Origin: Planctomycetota bacterium
Lineage (GTDB): Bacteria; Planctomycetota; PUPC01; JACPCR01
NCBI GenBank assembly: GCA_027625095.1
Contig: JAQBXN010000022.1
Span: 1 to 64,000, forward strand
Length of the DNA: 64,000 bases
Direction: 5' to 3'
Shown: piece after piece, positions 26,411 through 35,210 of the stretch
How positions within the stretch are numbered: position 1 is the first letter of the stretch
Layout: each line of letters opens with the position of its first letter
Notes under the pieces: model-generated
What the model saw: only the letters and a program-made list of their open reading frames with translations
Databases searched by the model: none
What the model was told of the DNA's origin: nothing
Translations under genes and position numbers: made by a program

Positions 26411-28318
26411 TTACGTTCCATGCACATATAGCCTGAACCCCCAAACCCCACTCAGCAGGCAGCCCACAAGAACAGCGATGATTTGCCCGACGACCAGGCC
26501 CAGAAAGATGGGCACGGTTCGCTTGTAGAGTCTGATGCCACCGTACCGGATGACGGCACTCTTGATAGCCCAGGCCACGAAAAACATGAACCAAATCTGA
26601 TGGGATTGCCACGTCTCCGCGATTGCATAACCCAAAGGATGAAGGGGCCACCAGTAATATAAATACCTCAACGAGGCCAGCCCCGCGGCCATGGTGGATC
26701 CGAGCCCGATGAAACCGAAGGCAATCGCATTGAAGTGGGTTGGATGTTCCAGGTAGTGAACCACTGAAGTATAGGTCGAGTTCGCACCCTTGATGGGCCA
26801 ACCCCCGATACGGTCCGCTCCATATTTGTAGTAAACGTGGAGAGTGCTGCTCAGGCCGGCCGCCATACCGACGAAAAGCGCGCAGACCAAAAAAGCCAGA
26901 ATGTGCGCACGCTTTATCTTGCCTTCGCGTGAGATTTTCAAAGCCTCAAGCTGGGTGGCCATCAGGAACGGAAAGTAACCACTGGTCAGAAAACCGAGCA
27001 TCCCGAGCTGAGTCATTTCTGATCCTGAGAAATGAGTGGTACCTGCCGTCCCCACCATAAGATCACTTGGTCGATACGGACCGACAAAGTAGGACGGCGG
27101 CCCAGCTTCCGCACGGATGCGCGCATGTGTGAGCGTAATCAGCAGCATCACCACAGCCAGCGCCAGGCAAACTCCAATGGAAAACCCAGCAGCAAGGCAC
27201 CATAAAATTCCGCCCGCAGCACAGATGACGCAGCCTGCAAGTGCCCAGGTTTTGCCGCTATCATCATTGCCTTGTGAGCCGTTACGAATGAAGAGATTCA
27301 AGAGGTGGCGTCTCGCTTTCCAAAGAGAAAGCAGCGCTATGAAGACAAACGCGCCGATGGCCTGTTCGTTATGGAAAGGGAATTTGGCCGCGGACCAGTT
27401 GGACAGTGTCGTACCACTCAGATTTGAAATGCCCAGAATGCTGCCGAGCGCGCCCTGGATGTATTTCCAGCACTGGAAAACCCAGACACTCAGGCTCAGC
27501 GAAGTGGGCGCCAGATAAGCCATCGCGAGCACGAGCGGCTTGTAGTACATGTAAATTGTGTCCATCTTGCTCCATGGCTCACCGCTGAAACTGATTACCC
27601 ACATCCAGTTCGGCGCGGGGAAATCGGGGTCGATTTCGTGAAAGATTCGGAGTGTGTTGAAACCAACAGAACCAGCGACACCGATCCAGAAGACGCAATC
27701 TTTCACGAGCGGTTTCAGCAGCAGCCCGCCCTTCCCTTCTTCGGTCAATTCCAGAGCTGGCACGGCCAGCGGAAAGCGCAGCCGCTCTGCCTGCATCCAC
27801 TGATCGGATATCAACACACTCAGGCAGAGACCGAAGCCATAGATGAAAAAAAGAAGAGCTCCCCAGCCCGCAATCGGACCAATCCAGGACCGCCAGGGAA
27901 TCCCGTCCTCGCTCTTTTCATAAAGGCTCTGGATAGCGTCCTGGTCGGGCCTTGCCCAATCAGGGATGTGTTTGAGAATTCCGGCGACGCCGTTCTGGTC
28001 ATCCCCGTAAAAAAACGGGGCAGTAAGATGCGGGATGAACTGTTGCGCCAGCCCGTACGAAGCAAGCGGAACACTGATGATCAGGAAGCAGTAAACCAGC
28101 AGGACTTCCTGCCGCGTAAAGCTCCACCGCTTGAACAGCGGCGTCATCACACCTTTCAGCACCATCAGCAGAAGCAATCCTGCGATTGCGGGCAGCGGAA
28201 TCGGCGCCGAGACTGCAAAGCTGCTCAACTTCCACCACAGCTCAGTGTAACTCAGCCAGAACGCACTGATGACTGCAAGGACTATGGAAATGAGCAACGC
28301 CCGCCAGGGGAATTTCAT
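26411..28318 (-). CDS. DUF6785-type polytopic membrane protein
   Basis: A 635-aa inner-membrane protein starting at ATG 28318 (MKFPWRALLISIVL). It has about 12 hydrophobic segments, for example VLAVISAFWLSYTELWW, IAGLLLLMVLKGVM, WGALLFFIYGFGLCLSVLI, and a C-terminal FLGLVVGQIIAVLVGCLL. The cytoplasmic loop QWMQAERLRFPLAVPALELT is the conserved hallmark of the DUF6785/DUF6784 family found in Verrucomicrobia, Planctomycetes and Armatimonadetes, which is distantly like oligopeptide transporters. A transport role is inferred, not shown. The gene begins 20 bp after a PhyH gene on the same strand, so the two are co-transcribed; the dioxygenase may act on the transported compound. Confidence 0.8.
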   Translation of the reverse strand: MKFPWRALLISIVLAVISAFWLSYTELWWKLSSFAVSAPIPLPAIAGLLLLMVLKGVMTPLFKRWSFTRQEVLLVYCFLIISVPLASYGLAQQFIPHLTAPFFYGDDQNGVAGILKHIPDWARPDQDAIQSLYEKSEDGIPWRSWIGPIAGWGALLFFIYGFGLCLSVLISDQWMQAERLRFPLAVPALELTEEGKGGLLLKPLVKDCVFWIGVAGSVGFNTLRIFHEIDPDFPAPNWMWVISFSGEPWSKMDTIYMYYKPLVLAMAYLAPTSLSLSVWVFQCWKYIQGALGSILGISNLSGTTLSNWSAAKFPFHNEQAIGAFVFIALLSLWKARRHLLNLFIRNGSQGNDDSGKTWALAGCVICAAGGILWCLAAGFSIGVCLALAVVMLLITLTHARIRAEAGPPSYFVGPYRPSDLMVGTAGTTHFSGSEMTQLGMLGFLTSGYFPFLMATQLEALKISREGKIKRAHILAFLVCALFVGMAAGLSSTLHVYYKYGADRIGGWPIKGANSTYTSVVHYLEHPTHFNAIAFGFIGLGSTMAAGLASLRYLYYWWPLHPLGYAIAETWQSHQIWFMFFVAWAIKSAVIRYGGIRLYKRTVPIFLGLVVGQIIAVLVGCLLSGVWGFRLYVHGT

Positions 28319-28338
28319 GGGAGGTTGAGTGCCCGGGG

Positions 28339-29097
28339 CTACGAAATCAGCTTGAACCCGTACTCGAAATTCCAGGGCTCGTAAAACTCCAAGTCCGCTG
28401 GCAGATAAATCAGCACCAGGCCGCGGCGCGGTTTGCCGCTCTGGTTCGGCAGGCTGTGATGCATGCAACAGGAATGGTGAAAGCAGACGCTTCCCGCGGA
28501 CATTTCGGCAGGAACCTCGAGGGTTTCATCGATGAACTCCTGACGGGTAGTAAGCTTGTTGGGGTTGTCCGATTCCACCACGTGATGCGGCAGCAGTTCC
28601 CGATGCGAGCCGGGGATATAGCGCACACAGCCGTTCTCAACGGTCGAATCATCCAGCGCTATCCATGCACTCATCAGGTTCGGTTCAGCCCCGGGCCAGT
28701 AAGCGGAATCCTGGTGCCACGGCACAGCGCTCCCGTGTATGGGCGGCTTTACAAACATCTGGTCGGTGTAGTACCGAATGTCCGGGCCCAGGAGTTCACG
28801 AACCAGCGCCAGTATCCGTTCGCTCTTGGCAAGACTCCAGAAAAAAGAATGCGTGTGCGTCATATGAAAGACGACGCGAATCTTCTCTCGCCGCGGTACA
28901 TCTGGATTGTCTTTTACAGCAGGCTCCCACTGAGTCTGAAATTCTGATTTCTCTGAATCGAGATCCGGTTTGAGTTGGCCATCGAGCACTTTGTCTACCA
29001 TTGCGCGCAGCTCACGAAGCGATGCTTCGTCAAAAACTTTCGGCACGATGACAAATCCGTTCTTTTCGTATTCCTGGCGAAGATTGGTCCGGCCCAT
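28339..29097 (-). CDS. phytanoyl-CoA dioxygenase family protein (PhyH 5)
   Basis: A 252-aa Fe(II)/2-oxoglutarate oxygenase and the most canonical PhyH in the window. H128-Q-D130 (VPWHQDSAYW) and the distal H214 (CMHHSLPNQS), with R224/R225 after it, give the full triad and cosubstrate clamp. VRYIPGSHRELLP is the core strand. It starts at ATG 29097 with GGAGAG upstream. It is followed after 20 bp by a DUF6785-type membrane protein gene, presumably in the same operon. The substrate is unknown, but pairing with a transporter-like protein suggests an imported metabolite. Confidence 0.88.
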   Translation of the reverse strand: MGRTNLRQEYEKNGFVIVPKVFDEASLRELRAMVDKVLDGQLKPDLDSEKSEFQTQWEPAVKDNPDVPRREKIRVVFHMTHTHSFFWSLAKSERILALVRELLGPDIRYYTDQMFVKPPIHGSAVPWHQDSAYWPGAEPNLMSAWIALDDSTVENGCVRYIPGSHRELLPHHVVESDNPNKLTTRQEFIDETLEVPAEMSAGSVCFHHSCCMHHSLPNQSGKPRRGLVLIYLPADLEFYEPWNFEYGFKLIS

Positions 29098-29356
29098 ACA
29101 GCATCTCTCCGATCTGCAAACTGGCATGCACGACTTTTGAAACTCGTGTATGTATAGCAAATTGGCAAGGTTACAAAATCCGAGGCTCTCTTTTAAAGAA
29201 ATAAGAACCATTGCCGAGGTCGACAGACCTTAGAAAGATGACTCCCCGCGGAGCGTGGAGACCACGATTGTAGACCTCTGAATCCTGAATCCTGGATCGG
29301 CATATTGCTGAGTAGACGATGGCCGGCGCCGTTAAACAAGTTTTGAGGCTATCCAT

Positions 29357-32134
29357 ATGAGTAGATTTTATTCTTGCGTTCTCTGTTCTCTTATCGCCTC
29401 TTTCGGCGCTCATGCACAGGAAATCCGACTGAACCTAAAGCCGTCCATGGTCGTCAATGAAGCGGACGTAGGTGAGCCGGCCGGACTCGTGGATGAGCAG
29501 GACAAGATCGTCGGCCCGCCCTCGGGCAAGCCGGACTCGATCTGGAAGATCAATTCCCGCAACAACAAGCAATATCCCTTCAGTGCACACCTCGATCTGG
29601 GGCAGGAAAAGAATCTCTCCAAACTCTGGCTCTTCGATACCCATGACCAGGGCGACGTCGCCATCTCCTGCGGCAAGCCCGGCGAGTGGAAGAAGCTCAC
29701 CACCTACAATTGCGGCAAATACATGGAGTGGGTCAGTATCCCGCTTGATGTTCGTTCGCGCTATATCCAGCTCACCCGCATGAGCCCCGGCGCCCAGTTT
29801 ACTGAAATTGCTATATACGAATACAGCCAGGAAGCCTGGGAGGCCACGCTCGCCCGCAAGGCGGCCGAGGCCAAAGCAGAAGTCGAAAGGCAGGCGGCGG
29901 TTGACAAGGCGATGGACGAGATGAAAAAGCGGCCCCTGATCGATTTGGGCGAACCGTTCGGCAAGGCATATCTGGTCGATGAGATTGATTGCGGCTCCCA
30001 GGCTCTCGAGCATCTATTCACGGAAGACCCGCCCGGTGTCAGTAAAGTCGAGACGATCCTTGGACGCCCCTGCCGCTTCCTTCAAAAAACCAAAGGCGAG
30101 GGGGCATATTTCAGTTATCGCATCGGGCAGATGAAACTCCTTCAACCAGGCGCCACGTACGTCCTGAGCGTCGAGTATCCGGAGGACACCTCTCGCAGTC
30201 TCATCGTCAGAAATTCCGGCAACGAAACCTCACGCGGTTTTCATACCGGCCGAACCTTCGGCGATGCGCTTCATCCCAAGTATGTCAACAACCACAACGA
30301 GTCACTCAATACACCTCTGTCAGGAAAATACGAGGCCTGGAATCAGTTGTTCTTCCTTCATGACCGATTCCCGGATCGTGAATTTCTGCGGGAAGACAAA
30401 GAGCGTCCTTTAACACCGGAAGATGGCTTCACCGTAACGATTGCACAGTTCTCTGAACGCAACATTCCGGCCTCTGCCGGGGCCGCCGTTTCTCGCATCC
30501 GGCTGTTCGCTGTGCCCGATCCGGAAGCGCTGAACGAAAGACCAAACTTGCCGAAAGGGCTTCCCCACCGCCATCTCTTCTGGCGTGAAGAAATGGCTGA
30601 CGGTGTTGTTGGCTCGGTGAAGAATCAAAAGCGTGGCATCACCAATCCTGTCGACTTCTTCAAATTCAAAGCGCGCACGGCCAGTTTTCTGGGAATGAAT
30701 ACCTACTCAAAGGACCTTCTGGAATTCGGCGCCTCCCAGCATTGGGACCCCAGGGACGGCGGCGGCAACAAGTGGGTGCATTTCAATAACGAGCACAAAC
30801 ATCTGTGGGGTGAGATTGTCGAACTCATGGGCAAGCAGGGCTTCAATATCCTTCCCTATTACGAATATTCCGGCAGCCGCGGCGACAACAGCCTCGGTTA
30901 CCAGCGACGATGCAAACCGCTCACACGTGACGACGCTTACACCCACATCTCATGGATTGAAAAGGCCAACGCAGACATCACTGATCCGGACACCTGCGAG
31001 GACTTCAAGAAGATGCTCGACCTTACGGTGGTCCGGCACAGGAACAAAGCCAATTTCATTGGAGCCTGGCTTCGCCAGAGAGCGCAGCTTCCCATGAGCT
31101 TCGCTGACGCCACTCGAGAGCGATTCGCGGAAGAAATGAAAACCGGCAGAGCCATCAGCAGAGAAGATCTTATCGGCGACAAGGAACTTCTTGAGAAATA
31201 CTACAAATGGTGGTTCAGCAAACGCCGCCAGTTTCTTGAAGCCATGCGCGATCATCTCCGAACCAATGGCATCGAAAACGCCACTATGTTCTTTACCTCA
31301 TCCATGGCCGAATCCGGCGCCGGATTCCCCAGTTGGGATAAACGCATCGTCACCGATGACCCCGGCTATTGGCAGCCCATCCTGAATCAGCCCCAGCACA
31401 TCCTCGATCAACGAAAGATAACCCCAGCGCCTTTACAGGCCGTCACACGCAATGACATGTACCTCGAAGCCCTCCTCGCCCCGCCGCTCACCTGGGGAAA
31501 ATGGGAAGTCCATCACGCCGATCCGCCGGCCGACCCGCAGCGCGGCCCCAAGACCGAGGGAGTCCTGTTCACCCACGCTTTCAATCGTGCCTACACTGTC
31601 GCCTCATCGAAGACTTTCGATTCCTTCCGCGGCCCTTCGGGGATGGCCATCGTTCGCCATTACACCCTCAATGAAGACATGATGTTCGACAAGAACGACA
31701 AACCCAAGCTCGGGTACTTCGTCGCCGATATCGAGCGCGCCGGCCCTTACTGCATGCTGGCAGAAGCCTGGGCCATGGCACACGGCAACCCGACTCACAT
31801 CGGCTATCTGGCCGGCAATAATTTCTCCCGCGGTTTTCCAAAATATGTTCGAAGGTTCAATTCCGCCTTTCTGTCACTACCAGCGCTGCCGAGCACCATT
31901 GTGGAGGATGCCTGTTCCGATGAAAAAATAGTCGTCAGAGAAATCAAAACAGAGGGCAAGGGCACATGGTTCGCCCTTGTGAACACCGGCCTGGATTCCC
32001 GAACCGTAGACATAAAGCTGGCCATCACAGGCAAGGTGACGGATGCAGTCAGCCAAAAGCCAATCATGGGAACCAATCGTTCCTTCAAGGCATCCTTCTA
32101 TCCGTGCGAACTGAAAGCATGGCGAGCGGAATGA
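29357..32134 (+). CDS. secreted discoidin-like plus glycoside-hydrolase-like protein
   Basis: A 925-aa exported protein; the signal peptide ends SFGAHA-QE. Residues about 25-150 resemble an F5/8 type C (discoidin-like) carbohydrate-binding sandwich (HLDLGQEKNLSKLWLFD, RYIQLTRMSPGAQFTEIAIYEY). A charged helix follows (about 155-195, KAAEAKAEVERQAAVDKAMD). The main part appears to be a TIM barrel: FLGMNTYSKDLLEFG, GFNILPYYEYSGSRG, FIGAWLRQRAQLP, ATMFFTSSMAESG. The last 80 residues are a beta domain (GTWFALVNTGLDSRTVDIKLA), as in many glycoside hydrolases. It is presumably a glycan-degrading enzyme, but I cannot name a GH family or the catalytic acids. It is probably transcribed with the transglutaminase gene 177 bp downstream. 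Confidence 0.7.
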   Translation: MSRFYSCVLCSLIASFGAHAQEIRLNLKPSMVVNEADVGEPAGLVDEQDKIVGPPSGKPDSIWKINSRNNKQYPFSAHLDLGQEKNLSKLWLFDTHDQGDVAISCGKPGEWKKLTTYNCGKYMEWVSIPLDVRSRYIQLTRMSPGAQFTEIAIYEYSQEAWEATLARKAAEAKAEVERQAAVDKAMDEMKKRPLIDLGEPFGKAYLVDEIDCGSQALEHLFTEDPPGVSKVETILGRPCRFLQKTKGEGAYFSYRIGQMKLLQPGATYVLSVEYPEDTSRSLIVRNSGNETSRGFHTGRTFGDALHPKYVNNHNESLNTPLSGKYEAWNQLFFLHDRFPDREFLREDKERPLTPEDGFTVTIAQFSERNIPASAGAAVSRIRLFAVPDPEALNERPNLPKGLPHRHLFWREEMADGVVGSVKNQKRGITNPVDFFKFKARTASFLGMNTYSKDLLEFGASQHWDPRDGGGNKWVHFNNEHKHLWGEIVELMGKQGFNILPYYEYSGSRGDNSLGYQRRCKPLTRDDAYTHISWIEKANADITDPDTCEDFKKMLDLTVVRHRNKANFIGAWLRQRAQLPMSFADATRERFAEEMKTGRAISREDLIGDKELLEKYYKWWFSKRRQFLEAMRDHLRTNGIENATMFFTSSMAESGAGFPSWDKRIVTDDPGYWQPILNQPQHILDQRKITPAPLQAVTRNDMYLEALLAPPLTWGKWEVHHADPPADPQRGPKTEGVLFTHAFNRAYTVASSKTFDSFRGPSGMAIVRHYTLNEDMMFDKNDKPKLGYFVADIERAGPYCMLAEAWAMAHGNPTHIGYLAGNNFSRGFPKYVRRFNSAFLSLPALPSTIVEDACSDEKIVVREIKTEGKGTWFALVNTGLDSRTVDIKLAITGKVTDAVSQKPIMGTNRSFKASFYPCELKAWRAE

Positions 32135-32311
32135 GGAATCGATAATCAGGCTGTCCTGTACCAAACAATTTCTGGAGTGTGGGAATTGCCACCGTTTCAC
32201 TTTCTGAAGCTGCTTTGAAATGAACGCTGCGACAATTCGTAGCAATCCCAAGGCGCAAGAGCGCTCTGAAAATTTGCAAAGATCCGTTGCCCGTCATTTA
32301 ACTGGATCGGT

Positions 32312-33634
32312 ATGAAATCCAAGAACACTCCAATCCTGCTGACGGTCTTCTTCGCAATCCTGGCGGTTTCCCTGTTCCTCAGATTCAAGAGTCCTCCGAC
32401 GGTTGATGAGCAGGCCGACACCGATCCCGACAAGATCAGCTTCAAATTCACAGTGCCGGCCAACTCAAGGGTCGGCCTGCTCTGGGAAGATGACGATACC
32501 GGCGAATCTAAACGTATCGGCCTGAAAGCAGATCCGGGAGCGCTGATAAAAGTCGAAATCGAAAAAGGCGACCCGGCCATCCCGGCTCTGGATGAACTGC
32601 CCAAGAATTTCTTTTTTGAAGTCCCGGCAGACAATGCCGACGGCGCGGAGACTGAATTCCAGCCTGGTATCAAGCTGGTGGAATTTAATAACCAACAATT
32701 AAGCCAGAGCCGATTTCGCTTTTACTGGGAAGACTACTCGCATCCTGTTCTGACAGAGCTACGGCGCCGCGAAAAGCTCGATGAACTCGTGAAAGATTCC
32801 ACCGATGAACTCGAATTCTTCACGAGAATCCTGAAATGGACGCATCAGCAATGGAAAGAAGGAAACCCCGATCCGTATCCGCCATTCAATGCACTCCTGA
32901 TTCTGGATTGGATTCGCCAGGGCAAAACCACAGGCTTCTGCGCGCAGTACGCCCAGGTCATGGTGCAGTCGCTCCAATCATTCGGCCACTCGGCTCGCTA
33001 CGTCAGCCTTGCCAACCACGAAGTGCTCGAAGTCTGGTCTAACCAGCACGCGAAATGGATCGTGATGGACCCTACCGACGGCATCTATTACACCGACGGC
33101 AAAAGGCCACTGAACAGCTACGAGCTCTTCCTCGCCCTCGTTGAGAACAGAATTGGTGAAATACAGACCGTAGGCGCCAAGCATGACCCCAAACGGATCA
33201 CGGGCAGCTACGGGGTGTTCAGCATCGCCACCCGGAACGATCACCTCGCACAGAATCGTCCACCGTCAGCCATTCTCAAGGACCTGTGGAAGGAGCGCAT
33301 CCACCTCATCACACCCCACAACAAAGACCTGCCCTACCATGAGGGCAAACTCCGCCCTGTGACCACTTTTGTCTCGGATATCTACTTCCCCATGAACAGC
33401 GCTAACGTGAAGCTTCTCCAGCCCAACGCGGCCGGTAATGTCGTCCTCCAACTCGAAACCGATATGCCTGGGTTCTCTCGCTATCAGGCGTCAGTAAACG
33501 GCGGGCCTGACGAAAGAATTCCAGCCATGTACATCTGGGAGCTTCAACCTGGCCGGAATACCATAGAAATTTCCGCGCAGAATCTCATGGGTGTTTCAGG
33601 ACCGAGATCCAAAATTGTCATTGAAAAGAAGTAG
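32312..33634 (+). CDS. membrane-anchored transglutaminase-like protein
   Basis: A 440-aa protein with an N-terminal signal anchor (TPILLTVFFAILAVSLFL), so attached to the inner membrane and facing outward. The transglutaminase-like core has the papain-type triad C210 (TGFCAQYAQV), H236 (SLANHEVLEVW) and D253 (VMDPTDG). The region before it (about residues 40-130) is beta-rich, and the end (about 370-440) is an Ig-like sandwich (YIWELQPGRNTIEISAQN). Bacterial relatives are mostly proteases or peptide-bond-cleaving enzymes rather than cross-linkers. It is followed after 18 bp by a small orphan gene. Confidence 0.85.
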   Translation: MKSKNTPILLTVFFAILAVSLFLRFKSPPTVDEQADTDPDKISFKFTVPANSRVGLLWEDDDTGESKRIGLKADPGALIKVEIEKGDPAIPALDELPKNFFFEVPADNADGAETEFQPGIKLVEFNNQQLSQSRFRFYWEDYSHPVLTELRRREKLDELVKDSTDELEFFTRILKWTHQQWKEGNPDPYPPFNALLILDWIRQGKTTGFCAQYAQVMVQSLQSFGHSARYVSLANHEVLEVWSNQHAKWIVMDPTDGIYYTDGKRPLNSYELFLALVENRIGEIQTVGAKHDPKRITGSYGVFSIATRNDHLAQNRPPSAILKDLWKERIHLITPHNKDLPYHEGKLRPVTTFVSDIYFPMNSANVKLLQPNAAGNVVLQLETDMPGFSRYQASVNGGPDERIPAMYIWELQPGRNTIEISAQNLMGVSGPRSKIVIEKK

Positions 33635-33652
33635 AAGGAGCATTCTTTCCAA

Positions 33653-34216
33653 ATGGGAATGAAGTTGTTTCCTCTCACAACGGAGCTGGTCGAAGAGTTC
33701 AAATCGGAGCAGTCATTGAGAGTCTCGACCTTGATTCCCGCTTCACTGGTAAATCAGGCCGCTTCCAGCTTTGAGTATGCCCCCTCATGGCTGAGCCCAG
33801 AAGGCCTCAAGCTGTGTTGCTGGCCCCCCATTTATTGGGCAGCCTGCCAATTGATGGAAGACGATCACCTGCGGTTCTCGATTCTTGGTTTCGATCATGG
33901 CGACCCCATTCTTAAATCAGCCCCAGACGACGGCTCATTGCTGATGATTCATGCCACACTCAGGTCATCCCTTCCAAATCAGAATACGCCCGGAACGATT
34001 CTGTTCGCTACGGCAGCCGCTCAGATCCCGGATCTTCTCTTTTCCGTGTCCCCGGCGTCTTCTACGGTTCCAAACTCAGTGGACCTCTCTCTCCGGATAT
34101 CAGTGGCTCCTGCAAGATCCGAGTTCATTCCCGATCACCACGGCGATCTATCAGAACTCCCCCTCGACAACCTTACCCCGGTCAACAAGAAGCTCCTTGG
34201 GCTTCAACCCTGGTGA
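33653..34216 (+). CDS. hypothetical protein, orphan
   Basis: A 187-aa protein I do not recognise. It has no signal peptide or clear membrane helix. The first half has mixed helix and strand with several Cys and Trp (LKLCCWPPIYWAACQLM). The second half is rich in Ser, Pro and Thr (LLFSVSPASSTVPNSVDLSL). The gene begins 18 bp after the transglutaminase stop, with GGAG about 13 nt before the ATG. It overlaps the end of the convergent ferritin-like gene by 35 bp, a little unusual. Codon positions look coding, but with no homologue known to me it could also be a chance frame. Confidence 0.45.
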   Translation: MGMKLFPLTTELVEEFKSEQSLRVSTLIPASLVNQAASSFEYAPSWLSPEGLKLCCWPPIYWAACQLMEDDHLRFSILGFDHGDPILKSAPDDGSLLMIHATLRSSLPNQNTPGTILFATAAAQIPDLLFSVSPASSTVPNSVDLSLRISVAPARSEFIPDHHGDLSELPLDNLTPVNKKLLGLQPW

Positions 34217-35009
34217 CACGTAATCCTTCCTGCTCTGAAGCGAACGACTGCGAAGCTCGAATCACTTGGATGGCGTCTTCCAGGTAGCCCCAGGATTCCG
34301 CGATGTATTTTCTGAAACCAACGCCAGCCTTCCGATAGGCCCTGGCGTGGTCCTTCCAAACTACGCATAGCGCTCCTGCGAAAAGAACACGCTGGAATTC
34401 ATCACAGGCGGCAAGCGACCAGGGTGAACGATGCCTTCGAATCCTGCCCAGTGTTCCGCCCTGGAAAAAGATGTGTTTCTCCTCGTCCTGGAGAATCTGA
34501 TCACAGATGGCCCGCAACACCGGTGAATCCGTCGCATCCCGCAAAGCAGCGTAGTAATACCTGGCGAGGATCTCCCCCGTAATCAGGACCGCAATGCATA
34601 CCTCCAGATTCAAACACTTTCGCAAACCGCGGAAGAATCTGTCAGACCAGTGGCTGCGAAGACGGGGAATTTCCTGCTTTTCCATAAAACGTGAGAGAAG
34701 CCAGGAATGCCTTTGCTCTTCCGCGATAAACAGCCTGGCTGCCTCAGCATATTCCAGGTCGGCTGAATTCACGGAAAGCTTCCGCGCCTGGTTGATAAAG
34801 TGCCGCCCTTCTCCGGATTCGCCCAATTGGAAGATGGCAATGGACTTCGATATCGCCTTTCGTTCTTCCAGGGTAATGCGGTACTCCGAATCCCATGGGA
34901 CCGGATTCTGGTGTTCGCTGTTCCAGACCATGTAGTCGATCCAGTCAGCGGAAGTAGAACTCTCGTCAAGGAGATGACTGCTTGCCTGGCGATGGGATTG
35001 ACCCTCCAT
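34182..35009 (-). CDS. ferritin-like diiron protein
   Basis: A 275-aa helical protein with the four-helix-bundle signatures of ferritin-like/diiron oxygenases. These are GESGEGRHFINQA on the first helix, AEEQRHSWLL on the second (E-x-x-H), ITGEILARYYYAAL on the third and QDEEKHIFFQGG on the fourth (E-x-x-H). Two E-x-x-H pairs plus separate Glu residues are the ligand set of a diiron centre. N- and C-terminal extensions (MEGQSHRQASSHLLD and the last 40 residues) lie outside the bundle. Its function may be oxidation or desaturation of a lipid or iron handling; not predictable. It is 200 bp from the FAD monooxygenase gene on the same strand. Confidence 0.75.
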   Translation of the reverse strand: MEGQSHRQASSHLLDESSTSADWIDYMVWNSEHQNPVPWDSEYRITLEERKAISKSIAIFQLGESGEGRHFINQARKLSVNSADLEYAEAARLFIAEEQRHSWLLSRFMEKQEIPRLRSHWSDRFFRGLRKCLNLEVCIAVLITGEILARYYYAALRDATDSPVLRAICDQILQDEEKHIFFQGGTLGRIRRHRSPWSLAACDEFQRVLFAGALCVVWKDHARAYRKAGVGFRKYIAESWGYLEDAIQVIRASQSFASEQEGLRVTRVEAQGASC

Positions 35010-35210
35010 AATAGCCTCCAGAAGAAGGTTCGAAGTAAATATACTTTATATCGCAAAGCAGTTTGCAATAAGGCTCCCGATTCTTGCAAGTAGAATTTTT
35101 CATATAGAGGGGCCATTGAGGTCACGCTGCAATCCTCCTGCATTTTGGATGGAAAAGAACACCTGTGCAAGATCAGGGTCACAACACTCTGCATTGCAAA
35201 GCATTGTCAC

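Noticed and set aside
29254-29266. Short hairpin CGTGG-AGA-CCACG and a GGAGACCACG core shared with 51007-51016.
   Set aside because: A 5-bp stem and a 10-nt match are too short to call a repeat family from two sites.
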